Shown here: positions 47,151 through 59,500 of the stretch, piece by piece | Position numbering within the stretch: position 1 is the first letter of the stretch | Layout of the letters: the number at the start of each line of letters is the position of its first letter | Source: Platycnemis pennipes | Taxonomy: Eukaryota > Arthropoda > Insecta > Odonata > Platycnemididae | DNA length: 64,000 bases | Direction: 5' to 3' | NCBI GenBank assembly: GCA_933228895.1 | Contig: OW121849.1 | Coordinates: 42,688,354 to 42,752,353, forward strand | Notes under the pieces: generated by a model | Databases searched by the model: none | What the model saw: the letters and a program-made list of their open reading frames with translations, nothing else | Told to the model about the DNA's origin: nothing | Translations under genes and position numbers: made by a program

Positions 47151-49328
47151 ATGGCAGGTATCACGAAGGAAGATCTGCGGAGAGAAATTACCGGTAAATA
47201 CTGATTATAATTGTTTTAAGGAATTATACTGTATATTAACTATCCATTTAAACGTTAAAAATTATTTTCCATCGATTTGGCTAAAAAAATTATGCAGTTC
47301 ATTAGGGATTTTCTCGTAATTCACTGATGAAAACCGGGACTCTGATATGCTACATATTGAGTAGGATATGCGTCTCCCTTGTGTAGCCCAAATGGCTTCG
47401 GGACGCTACTGAAGTGCACTCAAGCTTTTTTATCTGAGAAAGTATGGTTGAGATCGCTCACTCAATATTAGCAAGGGGCTTGCCTGCATAAATAAATCTT
47501 TAATATATCAATAATGACGAAATAGTAATCCTGGAAATGTAATTTCGGCCTTAGATTATTTTTTCGAGGTTGTCACTGGTGTCAATGTGAAAGCATGTTT
47601 GCAATGAAGAATGCTAGTAATTTCATTGTTTTGGCCGGTTAAAAATGGCACGAATCGAATCCGTAGAATTTATGTGGTAATAGATAGAAATTTTAACTTG
47701 TGAAAATTAAATAATAATGAAATTCTGCCGTTGTGTTGGGTTGTGTTTTTCAGGGGTGTGGATTTTGTTAATCTATATCACTGACATAATGCGTTTTTAT
47801 GTAATTTTTTAGCTATTTTCAAAGATGCAGACCTCACATCTATGTCTGCTAAAAAGTTGAGGCAACTATTAGAGAAAAAGCTGGACATAGACCTATCAGA
47901 TAGGTAAGTGATGTGAGAAAATAATGGAATAATATATGTCGAGAACTCCAAGGCGTAGCATTCATCTCATGAATTTGTTTTTTAACAGAAAAAAGGAAGT
48001 TGATGATATAATGATGGAATGCTTGCAAGAGAAAAGGGATGGAAAGGGCTCGAAAGGAGAAAGCAAAAAGCGAAAGGATACTGAAGATGACGATGATGAG
48101 GAGGAGGAAGAAGAAGAGGAGGAAGACGAAGAAGAGAAAAAGGGAAAGAGGTCGGCATCAAAGAAAAAGCCCCCAGCAAAGAAGCAAAAGAAGGCCAGCA
48201 GTGATGAAAGTGATGAAGGTTCAGATGTAAGATACCATTTATGAATTAATTTCTTTAATAGTTTTAATTTCACATTATCACCATAGTGTTAATTCCCATC
48301 GCCCATTGTGTATTCCCGGATAGCATGTTTGTTTGATTACGGTGGAGGCGTTACTACCTTCGATTTTCTAATTTGTTCAAAATGTTTTAGGATAATGCAA
48401 GTGATGAAGAGTACAGTCCTGCTGGTAAGAAGGGAAAGGGGGGTGGTGCACGAAAAGGCCCCAAGGGAGGCAAGAAGAAAGCCAAGGGGAGCGATAGTGA
48501 TGAAGGGTCAGATGAAGATTGGGCTAAAAGTCGGCGTGGTGGTGGAGGAGGAGGTGGTGGTGGTGGAAATTCTACCCCTGCCAAAAAGGCTGCCCGAGTA
48601 AGTTGACATTTATTTTCTAGTAATATTTTGCCATAACTTATTGAAATATAGGTTCAAAGGTCTACCCTACTTATTGACTACCCTCATTGACTACTTTTGG
48701 CACTCCGATGGTAGCCCATCGCTTCTGGTACTGTGTTGTACCATATCACTTATTGTGCTTAAAGATTATAATGTTAATACATCATGCCATTCTTTTCTAG
48801 GGTAAGCGTGGAGGAGGAGGGGGAGGTGGTGCTTATACAAGGGCGTACAATCTAACACCAGAATTGGCTGCTCTAGTTGGATCAGAAGCCATGGCGCGTC
48901 ATGAAGTAGTAAAGAAGATTTGGGCAATTATTAAAGGGAGGAATTTATTTGTAAGTATCAAAGTGATAACAGTATGTGTATTTTTTCACATGTACACTTG
49001 GTGGAAAATGACATTGAAGTAGCACCTGAAAGCATATCTTAGTGTTGGAATTAATGTTCTGGAAGACATTTCATTGTTGTGAAGTTGCTCTGAAATTCTT
49101 AATCAATTGCTTCCTTTGCCTCTTCCCAGGATCCCAAAAACAAACAATTTGCCATTTGTGATGAGGAACTCTTAAAGGTATTCGGTAAGTATTAATCTCA
49201 CATTGTGAGCTATGTTTTCTGCTATTGATGGGAGCTATACAGCATTGCATTTCCGTTTGCTTACAGGAGTTAAACGCTTCCGAACTTTTGGAATGATGAA
49301 GTACCTGAAGAACCACTTCGTCGATTAA
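47151..49328 (+). CDS. SWIB-domain protein, UAF30/Spp27-like, seven exons, complete
   Basis: Exons join in phase: 47151-47193, 47813-47903, 47989-48226, 48391-48597, 48801-48950, 49130-49184 and 49267-49328, all with GT-AG introns, giving 281 residues. Residues 1-60 (MAGITKEDLRREI, FKDADLTSMSAKKLRQLLEK, VDDIMMECLQEK) form a helical DEK-C-like domain, as found at the N-terminus of yeast UAF30 relatives. About residues 65-195 are a low-complexity linker: an Asp/Glu run, Lys-rich KKPPAKKQKK, serine-acid SDESDEGSD blocks (likely casein-kinase-2 sites) and glycine runs. From about residue 200 the SWIB fold appears: YNLTPELAALVG, RHEVVKKIWAIIKGRNL, DPKNKQFAICDEELLKVFG, RTFGMMKYLKNHF. SWIB proteins act in the nucleus in chromatin remodelling or RNA polymerase I/II transcription; the exact complex here is inferred. 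The ATG follows AAAGGAAG and fits the family start. The gene appears intact. Confidence 0.95.
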
Positions 49329-49737
49329 AGTAAGGCAAATGGGCACAATGAAAGTAAATCACTGCCTTCCTTTGTCTACGCCTACATTCTACTCTGAGGA
49401 GGATTGTGAATGCAGGAAGTTTGAGGTTACATCCTCTGAAAAAAATGACCTCCTATAATTGAACCCTTAATATTTTTTCCACTAAATGTATGCTGTGTAA
49501 TTGTTAAATTTTGTCCCGTGAAGGAGTTTCAAACTTGAGAAGAAATGGCATCTGTAGTGGTGTGTCAACTGTCTTTATGATGTTGATAGTTACATTTAGT
49601 ATTTTGTTAAAGACTACTAGCTTTGTGTGAATGTATGTCATTTTTACTACTTTAATTTTTTTTCTTTTGCTTATTGCTAAAGGTACACATTTCATTTTCT
49701 GCTGGATACTTGCTGTATTTAGATGCCATAATGTTTT

Positions 49738-49755
49738 ATGTGTGTGTGTGTGTGT
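49738..49755. repeat. (TG)n microsatellite in the SWIB 3' UTR
   Basis: This is an uninterrupted TG dinucleotide run of about nine units within the likely 3' untranslated region. Confidence 0.9.
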
Positions 49756-50366
49756 TCTGTACTAGACCAGGAGCAGGCAGCTTATATCATTCTATAATTC
49801 CTGCACTGCATCATAGTTTCCAATATGAGTACTGAGACTTTTTATTACATAATGTGTGTTATTCTTAAACTTCAGTATTGAAATGGTCATATAGGACTGT
49901 TTTCAACTTGATGATTCTTTAAAAAATCTCGGCTATTCTTATTCACATATTATCGTGACTTCTTTGTATGTGTTTCTTGTAGAAATTGGTCGCTGATAAT
50001 TTAATTTTATGACATATTTATAATTGCAAATAAGTTTCAGTTAATTTTTATGACAAAGTTGGGGATAATTTTTGTGTAAGTGAAGAGTAGGGTCTTCAGA
50101 CTTGGAAAGTGAATGGTAACTTTTGGATTACTGAAATGTCGACTCCCAAGCTGAAAATGACTCTGAAATTGTTCCCTCCAATCAACAGCTTCATTTAATT
50201 CATCACTATTCTTCTACAAGAAAGGAATAAGTGTACATGGAAAGTCGGCCCCATTTTGGCCAAACTTATATGACAGGCTGAAATTCCATTTGGTTTTTTA
50301 CATTTTTTTTTGTGAAGAATTTGTACTTATTTACAGATTTGAAGGTCAATTTACGTGAATGGAGCC

Positions 50367-50372
50367 AATAAA
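50367..50372 (+). terminator. Probable poly(A) signal of the SWIB gene
   Basis: AATAAA in GGAGCCAATAAAAATGC lies 1.04 kb after the stop, with a T/G-rich stretch (TTGTGTTAAATAGTTGTTCT) just downstream. It is the first well-placed signal of this kind before the convergent gene. A shorter 3' UTR using a variant signal is also possible. Confidence 0.55.
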
Positions 50373-50595
50373 AATGCACTTTGTGTTAAATAGTTGTTCT
50401 CTTCTTCATCCAAATATCATAGTTCTCAGGATTATATTCTGTTAAGTTACCATGCTAAAATTTCTTATGGTTAGAAAAAATTTGTTAGATCATACAACTG
50501 CCAAATGTTAATATGATTATACGTTAGCTCTATCACTTGTTGTTAGTGATCAATATTGGTTTAACTGAGCATTCACCTTCAGTTCTCTGGAACAA

Positions 50596-53500
50596 TCACT
50601 CATCTACAGGCCTAGTAAGATTGATCATGTGAGGTTGTTCCCCATGTTTCTTTCCTCTCAGTCCAAATGCATACCGCCGTGGTTGGGGTACATTACTGGC
50701 TGATTCTCTTTTAGTCTGCGACCAGTTTTCCTTGTGAGGTAGTGACACATTGATCCATGCTTCTTGTCGCCAGTGGCTCTTTCCTGTTTGCATTGATTTT
50801 GTCAGACATTTTCTCATTCTTACCTAATGTCATAAAAGAAAATTGGTGAGGTTATTTAACAATTTTCACCTCTCTTGTCATCCATTAATTATATTTTGTT
50901 ACTCAAGGGTACAGTTGATCCAAGCAAAGTCACAGTTCTAAGTTCTTAGCGTCACTTCCAGGATTTTTCCTTGGGATGTAACTAATGGTTGCTTGGTAAA
51001 AAAAAAGCTTTAAATGTCCATTTTCATGGCAATTAGTTATGTAAATTCTGCTTAATTTCCATGCTTAAGCTGAATTCATACTGTAAGATATCTTTATTTT
51101 TCATGGATAAGCTGCATTGTAAATTATAGTGATTTGAGTGATATTCAGAGATTAAGCTAATAAAATTATGCATTATTGAATAATTGCCAATTTTGCATTT
51201 TTACATGCAAATTTTGCAATTATTCGCAATTCACAGTCGATCTGGGAAGAAACCACTGGAATTTTTGGTAATTACTGTATATTAATGTGCCTAACTCTCT
51301 CTCCACATGAATTAAATAATATCTTACCAGTTGTAGAGCTTTTCGCCTATATTCCCATTCATTCCATGAGTAATGTGGCGAGATAAATGACTCCACAGGG
51401 TGTAATTCAGTTTGAATGGCAGTATCTGCGCTAGATATCCCCTTGAATCCTACTCTGGAAGTAAATTAAGTTGCATAATCCCCATCTATGATGCATGTGA
51501 AGTAAATGAATATTTAACATAATTTGTTTCATGATGCCTACTTATCATCTGATGGTCCAATTTCATCATGAATGCTAAGGAGATTGGCCAGCTCTGGTTT
51601 CTTCTTCAACACTAAACAAGCTTCTTGTATGTAACTAGAAAAGAAAATTAAAGTTGGATATCAATCACAACCTTGGCATGGTAAATAAATTTGTGTGGCA
51701 TTGACTTTTAGAGCTATGTAGCTATATTGGAAGTTGCAAAGAAAGTAGGCAAATTGCTTTGTGAGAAGTGAAGACAATAACAGCTGTAGGGTATATTTTG
51801 ACTAATTGTCCAGGTAGATTAAAATGGATCCTGGATTTATGTGAAGCAACTATTAGAAGTAAATCAGTCTGGAGAACTTCTAGAAACAGTTTTATCTCTG
51901 TCCTGGAAAAGAGAATAGCAAATCTGGTGATTACCCAAAAGAAACAAAATCTCCATTGATAGCGGAAGTTGAACTTGCTTTGCTCAGGTTATAAAGGAGA
52001 ATAAATGACTTCTTTGCCAGAGATTGTTTCTTTTTTTTTTAAGAAAATGGCAACTCGTAATGCTCCTGTAATAATGGGAAAGTTATTAGTATGTCAGAAG
52101 GATAGGCTCATTCTAAGCTTCACCAGTGGTGCAGACAACAATAGTTGGGAAGAGCATGTGGAAAGCTTGTAGTTCTATCATGAGAAATCTAAATCAATGT
52201 GATTCTCCAGGAATCATGAAAGTAAAAGGACAAACTGGAGAGAGGAGTAATTTAATTTCTTAAAAATCTTTTAGGATGAAGGTGGGCAGGTAACCAAAGA
52301 TTATTGGGAGGAGATTCATGTGGGTAGTGAATGCTTTACTAGCAGGGAAGCCCTGAATAAGGTTATCTAGGAGTTTCATGTGGAGCATGACACTATGTCA
52401 AAAATCTGGAACTTGAGGGAAGAGAATTAGAATAGATCTAAGGTGTTTGAGATATGGGTGTGGGAAAGAGTGCAGAAGGTACCTAGGGCATAAAGGAAGG
52501 CAAATGTAGAAATACTAAGCATAATTTGGAAGTACTGAAAATTGTTGACAACATAATTAGATGGAGCAATTAGAGTGGTTAAATGCTAAGGAAAACTGAA
52601 GGGCATTTTAGGCAGCTGAATTCTAAAGAAGGAAAAGGATAGGCATTTTAGTTGCAATGAAGGGAGGTGGGACGAATGATTTGAAGAAATAGGTAAATAG
52701 TAGAAGGATAAAATTTTTGCAAATGTGAAAAGAGTAAGTGGAGGATTTAAACATACCCTGGTCAGTAAAACACCTACCTTCCGGGATTTCTTCCAAAGTC
52801 AATCATTGCTCGAATATTAGAAACACTGTAGTAAAATTCATTATACTGACATAATCCTAGTTTTGGATCTCCTGGAATCAATGCTCCATCTCCATGGACT
52901 AGACACCAAATGCAAAAGCCATTCAACTGGAAACAAAAGTCAATATGAAAATTATTTAATAAGGATTACAAAATTGAAATTATAGCTAATAAAACAAAAG
53001 GTGTGCTTAGATGTGAATAGGGAAGTGGAATTTCAATGTCCCTGCATGCAGGTAGCTCTTTTGTGATGATATTGAAAGAATGCATACAGTGTTGCCACTA
53101 CACCCTTTACTAGCCAGAGCTTCGTCAAATTAGAGTTGAATGTGGCAGCAACTGAAGATGTACTCAGATGTTGATAGCAGTTAAATACTTCTTAATTTCA
53201 AATCTATTGTAAGTAGGTTACCTTCCCTTTTGAACACCCTTCAACATTATCATACTAGGGCTGAGATAGAGATTTTGATTGTGTTATATCTCATCTGGGG
53301 GCTCTATAGTCGAGAAGATGAGAAAAACTCAAGTGAATACAATTAATGATATTGTAACGAGAGATTCAAACACTAAATTTGCAAACCATTTGTGTTTGTA
53401 CCATGTGACTCCTTCAAACATCCCCCAGGCTAGTTTTGCCAAGCTCCAGATTTCTTGCTCTCCTCTTGCCCTTCTATGACTGGGCAAAAATTTCCAAGGC

Positions 53501-56500
53501 CGATATATCGGCCCTTGGCAAATGGACTTACATTACATATTTGTAATATTATATTTCCGTCAAATCAGAGACAGCATGATTGATTTTTTTCATCCCCATA
53601 AAAACTGAAATATATCATCAACATTGAGACAAATACGTAATTTATATACCAAAATTCATCATCATCGGTTAACAATCATAGGATTGGTTTGACACAGCCC
53701 TCTACTCGATTCTTCATATTGACATAACTCCTCTCTTTTACATCCTTCATAACCTGTTCCAAATATCTTTTACGAGGCCTGCCTTTTCCATTTTCACATT
53801 CACTTTTCCCTTGACAATTGTCTTCATCAGGCCATCGTGTCTTACGATGTGATGTTGTCCCATCTTCTTTTTAGGGTTTTCAGTGGTCATCTCTTTTCTC
53901 CCACTCTTCCTAAGACTTCTTTATTTGCCATTCAGTTGATCCATTTTATCTTCATCATTCTTCGGTAGCACCACATTTCAAATGCTTCCAGCCTTGACTT
54001 CACTGCTGCTGTTATTGTCAATGCTTCGCAGCCATGTAGTAGAATACTACAAATGTTGGTATGTTTTAATTAATGAAATTTTTTTCCTTCATTAATGAAT
54101 TGTTTCCTCACTTCCACGCTTGTAATTACAGCTGTAAGCAGAATCTTCTTTTGGTAAAATGCTCTTTTCACTTGGGCAATTCTACTTACAATTTCTCTTT
54201 TACTTCATCCATCGCTGGTTACTCACTATAATTAAGTGCTTGAAATACATTTAAAATTTGTCTTCTGATTTTCACGGAAATGTGCTTGACAGTTTTCCCA
54301 TAGCCTACCTAAATGGGTATGGCAGTAAAAGTGTTATACATTGTATGTAACCCAAAAGTAATTACCAGATATAAGCTTTGATAATAATCAAAATTCTAAT
54401 CCTTTCCTGCACTAAAATTTCCATGCACAAAAAATTAATCCTGAAAATAGGTACATGCATAAAAATAGCAGGCAAACTATGTTCATTAAACGTTTATTTC
54501 TCTTGAACTAAGAACCACATATATGTGGTTCAATATTGAACTAATTTTTACATTTATCACTTAAAACAGAGATGTTCAGCTTTTTCTATTAATTTTCAGA
54601 GAACGTATAAGTCTTTTAGGTCACACTCCCCATAACATTGGTTGCACCAAAGCAGAGATGTGGGTAGTGTGTTCATTTACCAATATGCAAAAATAGCAAG
54701 CAAGCCAGTCTGGGCTATACTTAATTCTGTACTAAGTCCCAAGCATGCCACCCTTTTGTGTGTCATAGCATCCTATAAAAATCATCAACAGCAGCAAACC
54801 CTGGAAATGTAGAAAATCCTTCATAAGGAACTAGACTTAGTGAATATCTTATATCCATACAATGTTAGGGAGGAGAAGTTTTCCCTCTCTCTCTCTCTAG
54901 TGGAGTACTTGGCCACTGGTTTGATATTATGGCATGCTCAGCAAACATACAATTTTAGCAAGCTCTGGACATCTCAGAATAGAAATGTCTCAATAAGTGT
55001 AAAAGAGATCATGAAAAGAATAGCTTTGATGAATTATATGCTAATACCTCTACTGGAAGAGAGTCAAACTCTGGCACAGCTTCATAATGTATGACATCAA
55101 TTTCTGGAACAAGCTCAGGAGTTAGAGATATGACTTCAGGTGTTTTCCATCTGTCTTCATGTTCTTCTCCTATCATCTGCTTCACTATTTTGTTATCTAA
55201 AGAATCCAATACCTAAGAAAATTATCAAAAAAGATCTTTTTTAATAGAACAAAATTTTGATCATGAAAATTGAAACAAAAATTTGAGTATGATAAAAGAC
55301 CACTAACCTGGGCATGATTATTTATATTCCATGTTATACTGTTGATGTAATTGATCACACAGATTTCATTCTGGAACTCAGTCCACACATAATACAAATC
55401 AATAAAATGTGGCTGAAAATGATAATCAAACAAGCATTAGAAAATAATTAGCTCTTTCTAACCTGCCAAAACATTTACATTATGTGATTTCATGCTTATA
55501 ACGGTATTCTATGATAAGATGGAACCATTAATTTCTGAGAAAGATCAGGGGCATCATGTATGAAAACTGACTCCTCCATTGAGTCAGTTTTCAAATTCGT
55601 TGGCCCACAAAAATTAAATAATCATCAAGTGATATGAACTGTGATTATAGTTAGAACTGAATAAAAATAACATTTTAAATATGGAGATACACACTAAAAC
55701 ATTGTTATTGTTTATTAAGGCTCAGTTTTGTAATCTAGGACAAAGTTAACCAACAGGTGATGTGGATGTCATTTTATTGCGGCAGTTAACTACAGTGATG
55801 GTTCTACAAAGTATACCTAATAGTCAGGCATAAGAATAAATGACAGAAGACCATATTCATACCGCTTTACACGGTAAAATTGTTTGTACTATTTCTTGTA
55901 TAAACTGAACGAAATTGTATGTTTGTCTGAATGGAATTAGAACAGGTTCTATTTTACATACAGACATTCGCACAAGCATTCACACGAATAGCCGCTTTAC
56001 ACGGTACAATTTCCTCATACAAGCAATTGTACAAAAAATTGTATCGTGTAAAGTAGCCTATAAGAGCTTTCATGTCAACAAATTATTTAACAAAACAACA
56101 TAAAAACCAAATACATAGGTATATAGAACAGTAAAAAGTTATGGCACTCAGGGAATGGCAGAATTATTGTTTCCTGTATTTTTCAGGTAACATTCTTGAT
56201 TTCTGATGTATTTATTTGAACTAATGCATTCACTTTCTGAGTAAAATATCCAAGTAAAAATATAATTTAGTAGAATATAATTTAATATAAAGTATGTACT
56301 GGAAGAGTGGGTGAGGAAGTTACCAGCCTGAGTTCAAGTTTGCATAGAAAAAGAAAAGTAAAAATGATCCAATAATGAGGCAAGCACTACCACTCACTTT
56401 CAGATCAGCCTATAATTTTTTTATCCTTGGAAGGCTCTTTTAACACTAGAGCTTCCATTTATCTGGATTGTACATTCTGTAAGATATGAAATAACTACTC

Positions 56501-59500
56501 TGAGTTGCTTATGAAATTAAACCCACCAGCTATATCAATCATGCCATGAACAGTAAGCGCCCTTAGCTGAATTCGTAGAACTTATGTGTTGCAACTGACC
56601 TGACATTCAGGAATTTCCTACTCTCAGCATCAGCCTCATGGCCTTAAACCACTTAGCTAAGGGTGAAGAGATATCTCATGACATGGAATAGACATACTAT
56701 TAGAGTGCAATGAGATATCTTTTTATTCACATTTTTGCCCTTTTAAAGTTGGTCATGATAAGATATCCCACTAGAAGTTACTTATGCTTTTTCCTTAGTC
56801 TTTCAAGTATGCTTTCTAGCCAACAGATGACTGCTGTCAGAAAGTATTTGTAGGTAGGGCACATTTGTGAAAAGCTCCACTTGTGAATGCAGGGGTTTCC
56901 TAACATGATTCCCGAAATAAAATCTGTACTTAATTAAAACAGCACTCCACAGTCAAGCAGCTAAAATCAATTCGTACTCCCCTGTCCTGAAAAGTGGAAC
57001 TTTTAAGACTTTAGTTCCACATTTCTAAAATCCCCTTTGCCACTGATGGGGCAAGGGCCTAGCCACATTGAATCACCGGTTCCTGTCAGATCACTGAAGT
57101 GAAGCAGTGTTGGGCCAGGACAGAGGCAGGATGGGCCTCCTCCATACCTCTACCACGGTTCCATTGTCCCCTGTCTGCAAGTGGCGGGCAGGTTAAATGT
57201 GGGTTGGCACAATGGATCTAAGGAGGTCTAAGTGCCAGGGGGTCTCCAGAATTCTGGACTTAGGCTCCTGGCAACCCCTCCAATTTTGCTTCTGATGTGG
57301 GGCATTGATAAAAAACTGATATCCCTGACAAAAATAGCCTCCTACATGATGGCTAGGTAGGGTGTACAGGGATGACAGTATATCTCATGAAGCATAAATA
57401 GATGTGCTTTATGCACTGTTTATATTTCATTAACTCTAAGGGAGCGGTAACATAGCACCTGCCCTACACTCACTAGTCCTCTCAGCTTGTGTAAGGAAGT
57501 TGTAGTGTAATGCCTGCTGTACCCTTGCATGACAATGTGGGGCAAGAGGGTAAGTATTGGTTGCCCTCAACTGTCCCTCCTTGGATACTTAGTTCTCTAC
57601 ACCCTACACTCTCATTACATGCTGTGGTAATTTGAGTAGGGAGGGTACATCGTGCCTATCTCTATATTCTCACTGCCTACATTCCGGGTGCTTCCACTTA
57701 CCCTTGCTCAAACCCTAGGGAAGTGTATGGGAGTGGCAAGCTGCTATTCATAGAATAAGTGCATTGAGGTGTAATAATGTTGGACTACCTATCGTCCACT
57801 GCATGTAAGATTTAAAATTACTGATCAAACCATATTTACGTTTTCCTTTCTCATTGAAAGAGTATTTTTCCTTTCAAATGTAAATTAGCAGTGTAAAACT
57901 AAAACACATAGCTAACATTTAAACATTCTTTAGTTTATTTAAGTACAATGTAACTCTGAGTGTTGGTACCTTGGCAGAAATGGTAGTGGATGCTGCAGAT
58001 AGGAGGGATCCATGCGACTACTCATATAAATCCCACAGAGAATCAGTGGTTCACCAAGCATGTGTGGTTCTAGTTTGTGTTGCGTCAGCTTTTGTTAAGT
58101 GATCTACAAGATGCTGTGAGAAGAACAAATGGAGAACAGAAGCAGCAGTGAATACAAACAGTTGTTTCCGAAGGTTAGGTTTTGTAGAAACCAGCTAGGT
58201 AGTGAGGGATGTCTCGGAAAAAAATTAAAACTAGCCAGTACAAATATTTCAAGCCAGTTTTGCTTCAAGATTTCAACATCCAAGAGCACTATGTTCTGAA
58301 AGCTAGTGAATTAGACTCTGATAGCAAGGGAAGACTTTACTTTGCCCACAGAAGTGGCCTGATAGGTATGATTGCATCATTATTTCATGACTGTCTGAGC
58401 ATTAATGTTTAGGGTTCACCGCTGGGCAAATAGCTGAGAGACCTCGTTGTTTTATTCATGTAAGGAATTATATATTTTACTCATTTTTTGTGCATATTGC
58501 TATACAATGGGGAATGCATGCTACTAATTACATTTCAATGAACTCATTCTGTTAAAGCTGAATTACAATTTTTGGCTGTTCTGGGGTTACTAACTAACCA
58601 TAGTTTTTCATAGAGCATTGATTACTTAAATTGCACTACTAACTAAAGAATAAGTTTATTTTAACTTGATTACTTACTGCTACCATTATTCATTTTAAAT
58701 GGCTTAACATATAACTTTTTTCTCTTTGTTTCAGGCTAGATATATATCACATTACTTCTCTGCAACTAAATTTTATGCATAATGTAACTGAGAAAGTAGT
58801 ATCATGATGCTGATTATAAAGGAAGATATCATAGAAGAGAAATAGTTTGTATAGCATACTGCCATCTGACCATCCCCCTATGCTACAAGGGCACAATTGC
58901 TGTACTCCACTAACCATGCCTTACACCTCTGGGAGGTACAGATTATATGTCATACTGCAGTCCTGCCATTCCCCTAACCTATGAGGGCACAAGTACCACA
59001 CTCCACTCCACCTTACATAACAGCCCAGGTTTTCCAACTACTTCCCTATAGTCAGGGTTTCCCTACTGCTACTCTACGGGTCCCCTACCTTGGATACTCT
59101 AAACTACCATCCCACTACTGCTACTTAAAGGTACCTGTTAACCATGCATACTACTAACTCCTATCATGTAGTTTTCTTATGCTCATCCTGCACTTCATTT
59201 TTGTCAGGTATTCTGGGTGACTATTCTTGTATTTTACTGTGACCAAGCTTAGGAGAGTGAAAATGTAGTTGGATATGCTAGCATATGACCATGACAGACC
59301 ACCAGATAGCTGTCTGTAAAACTCACTAAGTTATGTGGTGTTCACCTAGACAATACATCAGTATACAAAGTTGAGCCTGATGAGAACATTTTAATATGTT
59401 TTCTTCCTAAGTTTCCCTGGTTGAAAGACTAGGGTATCTATATGCATAAAAACATTTCTTAACTACCATTTAACTATTATTAAGGGTCTGTTAATCCTGA

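Noticed and set aside
47962..48273. Minus-strand frames rich in Ser/Pro opposite exon 3 of the SWIB gene
   Set aside because: They are the mirror of the Glu/Asp/Lys repeats on the coding strand and have no independent support.
48387..48584. Proline-rich minus-strand frame opposite exon 4
   Set aside because: It reflects the glycine-run codons of the SWIB gene read backwards.
58209..58412. Plus-strand 67-codon frame as a small gene
   Set aside because: It has no domain and lies in a CFAP206 intron.
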